Below are positions 1-5,967 of a stretch of 14,142 bases of DNA, in pieces (the stretch's first letter is position 1; the number at the start of each line of letters is the position of its first letter). The position numbers and the translations under genes are program-made. Source of the stretch: an uncultured delta proteobacterium (lineage in GTDB: Bacteria > Desulfobacterota > Syntrophorhabdia > Syntrophorhabdales > Syntrophorhabdaceae); NCBI GenBank assembly GCA_903872255.1, contig CAIQJW010000061.1, positions 1-14,142 of the forward strand, written 5' to 3'. Below the pieces are notes generated by a model. The model searched no databases, was not told the DNA's origin, and saw nothing but the letters and a program-made list of their open reading frames with translations.

Positions 1-512
1 CCGACAGCCTGACAATAATAGATTCCGGTATGGCCGGTGCCGACGCGTTTACCTTCGACGGCGAAGGCGTTCCCTCTCGCGACAATGTAATTGTCGAAAA
101 TGGTGTCTTCAAAACATTCCTGTACGACTCCTATTTCGGTAAAAAGCTTGGAAAAAGCTCCACAGGGAATAGCGTACGAAGCTCCCTCAAAAGCCCTCCA
201 AAATGCGGCCCGCGCGGCATATACGTAAAGCAGGGAACCCGGGACATCCTCTCCTCTATGACCGGAGGGATAATCGTCGAGGAATTAATGGGCACCCATA
301 CCGCGAACGCCATCACCGGCGATTTTTCCGTAGGCTGCCTCGGCTATACAATTGAGAACTCAGCCCGGACCCCTTTTCAGGGGGTCATGATATCCGGCAA
401 TGTTTTTGATATTTTTAAAAACATAAAAGAAGCCGGCAACGACCTCACATTTTACGGATCTGTCGGCTCGCCTTCTTTGTATGTGGAAGGATTGAAAATA
501 AGCGGAACATAA
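1..512 (+). CDS. pmbA: PmbA/TldE-type metalloprotease-complex subunit, C-terminal part (5' end outside window)
   Basis: Open from the first base (frame starts at base 3) to TAA at 510-512, about 169 residues, so this is a 3' fragment of a roughly 440-residue protein. The visible part carries features of the C-terminal TldD/PmbA domain: a DSGM..AD.FTFDGEGVPS segment, then an ENGV..FLYDSYFGKKLGK stretch, a STGN motif and a terminal SP.LYVEGLKISG ending. TldD and PmbA form a cytoplasmic complex that degrades unfolded peptides, matures microcin-type peptides and acts on some antitoxins. The zinc-binding HExxxH motif belongs to TldD, and I see none in this fragment. The gene converges on fcl with only 42 bases between them and no obvious terminator hairpin. 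It is probably a housekeeping neighbour marking the edge of the polysaccharide locus. PmbA is preferred over TldD on the look of the C-terminus; family assignment is confident. Confidence 0.85.
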   Translation, partial: DSLTIIDSGMAGADAFTFDGEGVPSRDNVIVENGVFKTFLYDSYFGKKLGKSSTGNSVRSSLKSPPKCGPRGIYVKQGTRDILSSMTGGIIVEELMGTHTANAITGDFSVGCLGYTIENSARTPFQGVMISGNVFDIFKNIKEAGNDLTFYGSVGSPSLYVEGLKISGT

Positions 513-554
513 ACGGCAGGCGATGTGCAACGGGCTGTAGAAAACCGACCTATT

Positions 555-1661
555 CTATTTAGCGATTTGAGATCTATACCAGTCGATCGTTTTCGTGAGT
601 CCTTCTTCGAATGGTGTGCGGGCGGTGAAATTAAATTCCTCCCGGGCTTTTGTGGTGTCAAGCATACGGCGGGGCTGCCCTTCAGGTTTGGAATGGTCCC
701 ACACAATTTGTCCCTCAAATGTCATAAGTCCGGCTATGAGAGTTACCAGGTCCTTGATCGAGATTTCGAACCCGGCCCCAATATTTACCGCATCACTTTT
801 ATCGTATCGCTCAGAAGCGACCACGATAGCTTCGGCCGCATCCTCCACATAAAAAAATTCACGGGTTGCTGAACCCGTACCCCAGATCTCGACAACCGTT
901 TGTTCTCCCGGCGCATCATTTACGTACGATATGCCGTAATACTTGAGAAGTTTCAATACTTCATCCGTCGCTGAATTCTTATCGATATCGATTAATGAAT
1001 TGGCAATTACCGCAGCAGCGTCATTATTCCTGAGAAAATCGGCGATTATAGCTTTGAAATTGCCTCGCGCGAGAAGCTGGGCGAGATGAAATTTCCTTAT
1101 CAGTGCCGGAATAACATGTGATGATCTGAAGCCGAAATTATCCTCAGGACCGTACAAATTTACAGGCAAAAGAAAAATTGAATTGAACCCGTATTGCTGA
1201 CGATATGCCTGAGACTGGACAAGCATCATTTTTTTCGCGAGTCCGTAGGGGGCGTTCGTTTCCTCCGGATAGCCGTCCCATATATCATCTTCATGAAAAG
1301 GAACGGGAGTAAACTTGGGATATGCACAAATGGTACCCAGGGCAACGAATTTCTCGATCTTACGCAAATATCCTTCATGCATAAGCTGAATACCCATCAT
1401 CGCATTTTCGTAGAAGAGCGATGCCGGGTTTTCCTGGTTGAACCCGATACCTCCTACCTTGGCAGCCAGATGAATGACAACATCCGGTTTCTGTTTCTCG
1501 TACATTCGCTGTATGTCGTTGCGGTCTACCAGATTGTATTCAGGCAGGTCGGCGATCATAATATTCTTGAATGGGAACAATCGAAGTCTATCAATCAAAT
1601 GTTTTCCGAGAAAACCCTTGCCGCCGGTAACGGTAATATTCTTTCCGTAGAATCTGTCCAT
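555..1661 (-). CDS. fcl: GDP-L-fucose synthase (GDP-4-keto-6-deoxymannose 3,5-epimerase/4-reductase) with an extra insert
   Basis: Cytoplasmic short-chain dehydrogenase (extended SDR) that epimerises and reduces GDP-4-keto-6-deoxy-D-mannose to GDP-L-fucose with NADPH. Visible are the nucleotide-binding GGKGFLG (residues 13-19), HLAAKVGG (64-71), the catalytic Y139-x3-K143 (APYGLAKK), the LGTICAYP segment with conserved Cys112, and SHVIPALIRKFH with His182. The usual Ser of the LGSSC motif is Thr110 here. At 368 residues it is longer than the usual 310-330. The excess is an insert of about 50-55 residues (about 198-252) between IRKFHLAQ and VVEIWGTG, which are adjacent in the standard enzyme. 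The start has a GAGGT-type ribosome site (complement of about 1665-1669). It lies 20 bases downstream of gmd on the same strand, so the two are surely co-transcribed. The reaction assignment rests on the family and the gmd neighbour. Confidence 0.9.
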   Translation of the reverse strand: MDRFYGKNITVTGGKGFLGKHLIDRLRLFPFKNIMIADLPEYNLVDRNDIQRMYEKQKPDVVIHLAAKVGGIGFNQENPASLFYENAMMGIQLMHEGYLRKIEKFVALGTICAYPKFTPVPFHEDDIWDGYPEETNAPYGLAKKMMLVQSQAYRQQYGFNSIFLLPVNLYGPEDNFGFRSSHVIPALIRKFHLAQLLARGNFKAIIADFLRNNDAAAVIANSLIDIDKNSATDEVLKLLKYYGISYVNDAPGEQTVVEIWGTGSATREFFYVEDAAEAIVVASERYDKSDAVNIGAGFEISIKDLVTLIAGLMTFEGQIVWDHSKPEGQPRRMLDTTKAREEFNFTARTPFEEGLTKTIDWYRSQIAK

Positions 1662-1681
1662 ATTACCTCGCCATGACGGAA

Positions 1682-2830
1682 TCAGGCTCCTTCCCGGACT
1701 TTTTCATACAGGGAATAACTATGATCCGTGTAGCAAAATCCTTTGGATTCACAGGCTTTTATACCTTCGCCCACCGGTTCAATACCGACCATCTGCAGAT
1801 CATAGTCGACCATTGTTTTCACAAGTTCGGAAAATGTAATCCTCGGTTCCCAGTTTAAGTGTTTCTTCGCTTTCGAGATGTCGGCCTGAAGATGATTCAC
1901 CTCAGTGGGTCTGAAATACTTAGGGTCTATCTCAATGATAATGTCACCTTCCTTGAGATTCAAACCATTATTAACTGAGGCTATTATTGCCTTTTCACCA
2001 ACGCCCGTTCCTTTCCATTCAAGATCTATTCCCGCGTACCGAAAAGCAGTTTCCAACATTTCCCGCACAGAATGGCTTTCTCCCGTGCCTATGACATAAT
2101 CATCCGGTTTATCCTGCTGGAGCATGGTCCACATCATCTCAACATACTCGGGTGCAAACCCCCAGTCTCTCTTTGAATCGAGATTTCCAAGATAAAGTCT
2201 ATGCTGATTACCTGCAACGATGTTAGCCAATGCGCGTGTTATTTTTCTTGTTACGAAGGTTTCTCCCCGCCTGGGTGATTCGTGGTTGAACAGTATACCA
2301 TTGCAGGAAAAAAGACCATACCCTTCACGGTAATTAACCGTCATCCAATAAGCATATAATTTGGCAGCGGCGTATGGGCTCCGGGGGTAGAAAGGGGTTG
2401 TCTCAGATTGGGGCGCCGGAGACGAACCGAATAATTCCGATGATGATGCCTGATAGTATTTTGTCCTGATGCTGCTTCGGCGAATCGCTTCCAGGATTCG
2501 CGTTGCGCCCATACCGGTTATATCTCCCGTATATTCGGGTGTATCGAAGCTTACCCGGACATGGCTCTGCGCACCGAGATGATAAACTTCCTGGGGTTTA
2601 ATATCATAAATGATTTCAATTAGCTGCCCGGAATCCGAAAGGTCGCCGTAATGCAGGAACAGATTCGTCGAAGGATTATGCGGGTCCGAATAGATATGGT
2701 CGATTCTGCCTGTGTTGAATGTGCTTGCGCGGCGAATAATGCCATGGACTTCGTAGCCTTTATTCAGGAGAAATTCAGCAAGGTATGAACCATCCTGTCC
2801 TGTGATCCCCGTAACTAATGCGCGTTTCAT
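1682..2830 (-). CDS. gmd: GDP-mannose 4,6-dehydratase
   Basis: Catalyses GDP-D-mannose to GDP-4-keto-6-deoxy-D-mannose, the first step toward GDP-L-fucose (also toward GDP-rhamnose or GDP-perosamine). The fcl gene behind it points to fucose. The 382-residue length is normal for the family. Motifs: GITGQDG (8-14) for NADP binding, HLGAQSHV (84-91), the catalytic SSSE (129-132), Y153-x3-K157 in YPRSPYAAAK, and LFNHESPRRGETFVTRKI (180-197), which is highly diagnostic for Gmd. A good ribosome site, AAGGGAG, lies on the minus strand (complement of 2838-2844), 7 bases from the start. The gene is transcribed away from a MarR_EPS-type regulator across a 229-base leader. The first 24 codons and that leader exist a second time at 5671-5967 as a decayed copy. 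No mannose-1-phosphate guanylyltransferase is seen here, so GDP-mannose must come from elsewhere. Confidence 0.95.
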   Translation of the reverse strand: MKRALVTGITGQDGSYLAEFLLNKGYEVHGIIRRASTFNTGRIDHIYSDPHNPSTNLFLHYGDLSDSGQLIEIIYDIKPQEVYHLGAQSHVRVSFDTPEYTGDITGMGATRILEAIRRSSIRTKYYQASSSELFGSSPAPQSETTPFYPRSPYAAAKLYAYWMTVNYREGYGLFSCNGILFNHESPRRGETFVTRKITRALANIVAGNQHRLYLGNLDSKRDWGFAPEYVEMMWTMLQQDKPDDYVIGTGESHSVREMLETAFRYAGIDLEWKGTGVGEKAIIASVNNGLNLKEGDIIIEIDPKYFRPTEVNHLQADISKAKKHLNWEPRITFSELVKTMVDYDLQMVGIEPVGEGIKACESKGFCYTDHSYSLYEKVREGA

Positions 2831-3360
2831 GCGTGATCTCCCTTAAGCGGCCTTCAATCGCCGTTGTATGTGTTTTTAAGTTCTTACATAAAGAGCCCCG
2901 GATGTCAATATGTGGCCATGCTGCTAGCCGTTCAAAAAAACTTGGCTTAGAAAATATGCAACTGAGAATATATATTCAATGGCTGAACAAATTGATCATT
3001 ATTAGGTTGTTTCAAAAAGCATCGAACTCCAGTAGCGGCAGTTTGCCAAAATTCCAGTCATGAATGAAGCGCAGTTTAAAACCCTAAGACAACTTTCTGA
3101 AGAAAAGGAAATGTCCCAACGAGACTTTTCTAAAAGGATTGGCCTTAGCCCGGGAAGTGTTAATTTTATATTGAAAAGCTCATCGAAGAAGGGCATGTCA
3201 AGGCTCAGCGCTTTAAGAATTCAAAAATAAAGCTGTTTACATCTATGTCCTGACCCCAAAAGGAATTAATGAACGAGTTCAGCAGAGATAATATTTCTTG
3301 CAATTGAAGATGGAAGAATATAATCGTCTTCAAAAGCAAATTGAAGAACTAAAACACGAA
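2759..3360. repeat. Direct repeat copy A: gmd 5' end + leader + decayed MarR_EPS gene
   Basis: Aligned by eye with 5671-6270 (copy B). The repeat covers the first 24 codons of gmd, the whole divergent leader (229 bases here, 230 in copy B) and the regulator gene. Similarity is very high around the regulator start (only a few differences over about 75 bases from 3050) and lower in the middle of the leader. In this copy gmd is intact and the regulator is broken. Outer boundaries are approximate. Confidence 0.85.
2831..3059. promoter_or_regulatory. Divergent leader between gmd (-) and decayed regulator (+)
   Basis: No gene is seen here. For gmd, a perfect -35-like TTGACA sits on the minus strand (complement of 2903-2908). 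The only -10 candidate at a reasonable distance is a weak TAAGAA (complement of 2881-2886, 16-base spacer), so the promoter is tentative. An imperfect inverted repeat, AGCGGC/GCCGTT with an 8-base spacer (2846-2865), lies close to the gmd ribosome site. On the plus-strand side, the inverted repeat TTCA-N5-TGAA (within 2974-2988) and a degenerate ops-like sequence (3034-3046, 9 of 13 bases) correspond to better-preserved elements in copy B. Confidence 0.45.
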
Positions 3361-3396
3361 ATGACCGCATCATCGCAGATTACCAAACATAGCTAA
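3060..3396 (+). pseudogene. Decayed MarR_EPS-type transcriptional regulator
   Basis: Clear degenerate copy of the regulator at 5968-6330. It starts identically (MNEAQFKTLR.LSEEKEMSQR) and keeps the helix-turn-helix portion. It then loses frame through a 1-base deletion near 3175-3177 and reaches TAA at 3228-3230 after 56 codons. A second 1-base deletion near 3223-3227 and an in-frame TAA at 3289-3291 (Gln codon in copy B) show that it is not a simple sequencing slip. In the restored frame, homology continues through the coiled-coil tail to about 3360 and could end at TAA 3394-3396. A 56-residue truncated winged-helix peptide might still be made, but it lacks the wing and the dimer-forming tail. 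The disruption is seen directly in the sequence; loss of function is inferred. Confidence 0.85.
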
Positions 3397-3412
3397 AAAT
3401 GGAGGCTTTACG

Positions 3413-3634
3413 ATGAGTTTGCTCAATAAAATCAAACGGAACGTAAAAACCTCCCCCGTCCCACCGGATAAAGTCGCAGTCAAAGGCAGGTTTACTTTCT
3501 GTTCGTATGCTATATCGAATGAATTTTATGTTATAGACAATAACTACGCAAATTTTCCGAATACTGCAATGACGTGGTATCGGGTATCAGCCTTTCATTT
3601 GAAGAATCCATTTTCGAAAAAAATGGTAATTTGA
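3413..3634 (+). CDS. Hypothetical protein of 73 residues, possibly a truncated gene remnant
   Basis: I do not recognise this protein. It has a good ribosome site, GGAGG (3401-3405), 7 bases before the ATG. It starts 16 bases after the decayed regulator's restored stop and ends 29 bases before the chimeric aminotransferase gene. The N-terminus (MSLLNKIKRNVKTSPVPPDK) is basic and soluble, with no membrane segment or signal peptide. The C-terminal half has several aromatic residues (FTFCSY, NEFYVIDNNYANF, TWYR). The position just behind the regulator, where copy B carries legB, and the strong ribosome site suggest the start of a former or replaced gene that was cut when the chimera's segment arrived. 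A genuine small protein is also possible. Coding status is uncertain. Confidence 0.35.
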   Translation: MSLLNKIKRNVKTSPVPPDKVAVKGRFTFCSYAISNEFYVIDNNYANFPNTAMTWYRVSAFHLKNPFSKKMVI

Positions 3635-3663
3635 GGTAGTTTGGTTTATCTTGATGAGGAGTT

Positions 3664-5577
3664 ATGAAACTATATTATTGGTTATTATACGACGTATTTC
3701 TGGCAACTATTTCCGCAATTGTTGCCGTTAGACTCGGTAGAGGCTCATATTACACATCCTGGTCCCAACTTCCGGATATATTACCTTTCGTATTGGTAGT
3801 TGTTTTTATCAGGCCTTTCTTCATGTGGTTGTCGGGAACTTACAAGTGCATATGGCGTTACGCCACGGCCCGGGATTTTGTAACTGTCGGTATCAGTATC
3901 CTTGCAGGTTCTCTATTTCTATATTTGGTGACTTTCTATGTTTTGAAATTGAATCTAATTTATCTGATTGGAAAATCGGTACTGATCGTAGAAGGCTCGC
4001 TGAGCCTGTTACTTCTCCTGTCTTTACGTTTTTTTCTGAGTAAAAGTATCCATTATTCTGGAGATATCAATTGGCAGAAAACCGGCGTGAAACCTACGCG
4101 CCGCACCTTGATTGTCGGTGCCGGAACCGCTGGTACATATGCCTTAAACGAAGTCAGGAATAATCCTTATCTTGGGTTGCGGGCCGTAGCTTTTCTCGAT
4201 GATGATCCCGTAAAAATTAATATGAAAATATCGGATATTAAGGTATATGGCCCTATCGTTAAATTAACAGATATCGTCAAACAACTATCGATAGACGAAA
4301 TAATTATTGCCATTCCAGATGCGGCAGAACAAACAATAATGAATATCCAGACAACGTGTCAAAACATTCCCGTACCATTCATGACGGTACCTTTTTTTGG
4401 CGATTATTTAAATAATGTTGAACAACAATTGCCGGATGCATCTTTTTCTGGGCTCAAACTTCCCATGTCAATGCCAGACATCACAGCCGAGGAGATACAG
4501 GCAGTGGTGCGAGTCATGCAATCGCGGAATCTTAGCATAGGCTCTCAAACAGTCCAATTCGAAACATTAATTACCGATGTGGCCCATGCAAAGCATGCCA
4601 TTGCGGTATCTAACGGGACCAGTGCTTTGCATCTGTGTATGATTGCATCGAACATAGGGTTGGGTGATGAGGTTATCACATCGCCATTTAGTTTTATTTC
4701 TTCAGCCAACTGCATTCTTTTTGAGAGAGGTACTCCGGTCTTTGTCGATATTGACCCACTGACACTTAATATGAACCCTGAAAAGATTGAAGCGGCGATT
4801 ACAGAAAAAACTAAGGCTATCATAGCTGTTCATGTTTTTGGCCAGCCTGCGGAGATGGATCCCATTATGGCAATAGCAGCAAAGTATAACCTCATAGTAA
4901 TAGAGGACGCTTGCGAAGCGATTGGTGCGGATTATAAAGGCAAACGCGTTGGTGCGATCGGCAATGCAGGCACCTTCGCTTTCTATCCGAATAAACAGAT
5001 GACAACAGGGGAAGGGGCCGCTCTTGTAACGAATGATGATGACTGGGCAAACCTTTTCAGGAGTCTTCGTAACCAGGGCAGAGATAAATTCGACGGGTGG
5101 CTTAACCACTCCCGGCTGGGATATAATTATCGTATGTCGGAACTGAATGCTTCTGTTGGCGTTGTACAACTCAAAAGGCTCGATGAGATATTGAAAAAAC
5201 GAAATGAAGTTGCCGATTCATACAAAAAAATGCTTGCATCCATTGATGAGGTTAAGCCTCTCGTAATCGCACCCACAACAACACGAATGAGCTGGTTCGT
5301 GTACGTGGTCCGCCTTCAGGCAGGCATTGAGCGGGATAGGGTTATCGATTTGATGAGAGAACTGGGCATTCCAACAAGACCTTATTTTTCCCCTATTCAC
5401 TTGCAGCCTATCTACCGTCAACAGTTCGGCTATAAATCAGGAACATTTCCTGAGGCTGAGAAGGCTGGAGAATCTATTGTGGCCTTGCCATTTCATAATA
5501 ACATGAAAATCGAAGAAATCATGGTTGTCTGTGATGCACTGAGAAAGACTATATTAGAAATAAAAAAACAGGGTTAA
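3664..5577 (+). CDS. Chimeric membrane protein: WbpM/FlaA1-type TM + Rossmann module fused to a DegT/DnrJ/EryC1 aminotransferase
   Basis: 637 residues. Residues 1-130 hold four predicted membrane helices (about 5-23, 39-58, 72-95, 98-124). The SGTYK.IWRYATARD segment (57-71) is typical of WbpM/PglF/CapD-type nucleotide-sugar dehydratases. Residues 147-260 are the CoA_binding_3-like Rossmann domain, with G152-x-G154-x-x-G157 and AFLDDDP....I....VYG. The catalytic dehydratase domain that normally follows is missing. Instead, a complete aminotransferase begins near 264 (LPMSMPDITAEEIQAVV) and runs to the end. It has NGTSALH (317-323), Asp415 (IEDACEAIGA) and the Schiff-base lysine K444 in FYPNKQMTTGEGA. 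The likely role is amination of a 4-keto (or 3-keto) nucleotide sugar at the inner face of the cytoplasmic membrane. Substrate unknown. The ribosome site GAGGAG (3656-3661) is only 2 bases from the ATG. The reading frame is uninterrupted across the junction. Domain calls are confident; the fusion's purpose is inference. Confidence 0.88.
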   Translation: MKLYYWLLYDVFLATISAIVAVRLGRGSYYTSWSQLPDILPFVLVVVFIRPFFMWLSGTYKCIWRYATARDFVTVGISILAGSLFLYLVTFYVLKLNLIYLIGKSVLIVEGSLSLLLLLSLRFFLSKSIHYSGDINWQKTGVKPTRRTLIVGAGTAGTYALNEVRNNPYLGLRAVAFLDDDPVKINMKISDIKVYGPIVKLTDIVKQLSIDEIIIAIPDAAEQTIMNIQTTCQNIPVPFMTVPFFGDYLNNVEQQLPDASFSGLKLPMSMPDITAEEIQAVVRVMQSRNLSIGSQTVQFETLITDVAHAKHAIAVSNGTSALHLCMIASNIGLGDEVITSPFSFISSANCILFERGTPVFVDIDPLTLNMNPEKIEAAITEKTKAIIAVHVFGQPAEMDPIMAIAAKYNLIVIEDACEAIGADYKGKRVGAIGNAGTFAFYPNKQMTTGEGAALVTNDDDWANLFRSLRNQGRDKFDGWLNHSRLGYNYRMSELNASVGVVQLKRLDEILKKRNEVADSYKKMLASIDEVKPLVIAPTTTRMSWFVYVVRLQAGIERDRVIDLMRELGIPTRPYFSPIHLQPIYRQQFGYKSGTFPEAEKAGESIVALPFHNNMKIEEIMVVCDALRKTILEIKKQG

Positions 5578-5670
5578 CCTTTTCCTTCAGCATATCTTGT
5601 ATTGTTGAGTCAGGCATCAAAAGGAACACGTTCGCTAAAATTAAAATTCTCCGCGTCTGGCAGCCATTAT

Positions 5671-5737
5671 TTTGTCCAAGAGAAACTGGGAGAGGTATGA
5701 ACCGTCCTGCGATTCTCGTAACGAATGCGCGTTTCAT
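5671..5737 (-). pseudogene. Remnant of the 5' end of a second gmd gene
   Basis: Reading the minus strand from the ATG at 5737 gives MKRAFVTRI, then a 5-base deletion, then GSYLSQFLLDK in the shifted frame. This matches residues 1-24 of the intact gmd (MKRALVTGIT..GSYLAEFLLNK). Beyond about 5671 similarity becomes doubtful (perhaps to about 5645) and then ends. The ATG sits at the same distance from the regulator start as in the intact copy (230 versus 229 bases). Only the 5' tip remains, so no enzyme can be made. It shows that the divergent gmd/regulator arrangement was once present in full here too. Confidence 0.85.
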
Positions 5738-5881
5738 ACGTGATTGCCCTTAAGCGGCTCTTGATCGCTGTTATATATGTTTTAAGTTCTTGTATAAAGA
5801 GTTGCGGATGTCAGTATACGGCGGTACTAAGACGTTCAAAAAAAGCTTGACTTATCAATATGCAGTTGAGAATATGTATGT

Positions 5882-5896
5882 GTTCAATGCCTGAAC
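5882..5896. promoter_or_regulatory. Candidate operator, inverted repeat GTTCA-N5-TGAAC
   Basis: GTTCAATGCCTGAAC has perfect 5-base arms around a 5-base spacer. It lies 71 bases upstream of the MarR_EPS start and next to a possible -10 (TATTAT, 5908-5913). The equivalent site in copy A (2974-2988) keeps TTCA-N5-TGAA although nearby leader bases differ. A short symmetric site beside the gene of a winged-helix dimer would suit autoregulation, but binding is inference. Confidence 0.35.
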
Positions 5897-5941
5897 AAAT
5901 GAATAATTATTATGTTTTCTCGATAAGCATCAAACCTCAAT

Positions 5942-5954
5942 GGCGGTAGCCTGC
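5942..5954 (+). promoter_or_regulatory. ops-like element (RfaH recruitment site)
   Basis: GGCGGTAGCCTGC matches 12 of 13 bases of the enterobacterial ops element GGCGGTAGCGTGC, including the entire GGCGGTAG core; the one change is G to C at position 10. It lies 13 bases upstream of the operon's first start codon, on the coding strand. In Enterobacteria, ops elements in the leaders of LPS and capsule operons recruit the NusG paralogue RfaH, which suppresses polarity in long operons and promotes translation of genes without a Shine-Dalgarno sequence. The operon here is long, makes surface sugars, and its first gene lacks a Shine-Dalgarno sequence, all as expected. No rfaH gene is in the window. 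Confidence 0.6.
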
Positions 5955-5967
5955 TAAAATTCCAGTC

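Larger units (their letters stand above)
5738..5967 (+). promoter_or_regulatory. Leader and promoter region of the regulator-nonulosonate operon
   Basis: No gene is seen here. It is 230 bases and homologous to 2831-3059. Two plus-strand promoter candidates can be drawn, both weak. One is TTGACT (5847-5852) with GAATAT (5870-5875), 17-base spacer. The other is TATTAT (5908-5913) with a poor -35 such as TTCAAT (5883-5888, 19-base spacer). The second would place the inverted repeat 5882-5896 over the -35 and the ops-like element about 20-30 bases into the transcript. No Shine-Dalgarno sequence precedes the regulator ATG at 5968. No convincing terminator hairpin is visible between the chimera's stop (5577) and here. 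Confidence 0.45.

Noticed and set aside
513..554. Terminator between convergent pmbA and fcl
   Set aside because: No stem followed by a T-run could be found on either strand in the 42-base gap.
2846..2865. Inverted repeat AGCGGC/GCCGTT near the gmd ribosome site as an RNA hairpin or operator
   Set aside because: Arms match only 5 of 6, and the copy B equivalent matches only 4 of 6, so the symmetry is not preserved.
3664..5577. Base-composition step at the chimera junction
   Set aside because: Hand-counted rows gave 30%, 50%, 32% and 35% G+C before the junction and 40%, 45%, 52% and 47% after it. The trend exists but the first half is too uneven to claim separate origins.
5820..5827. GGCGGTAC, 7 of 8 bases of the ops core
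   Set aside because: It lies upstream of the plausible promoters, is not conserved in copy A, and lacks the following GCGTGC part.
5941..5955. Possible sigma-54 promoter (TGGC...TGCT) before the regulator
   Set aside because: The GG-to-GC spacing is one base short and it is too close to the ATG; the ops-like reading explains the bases better.
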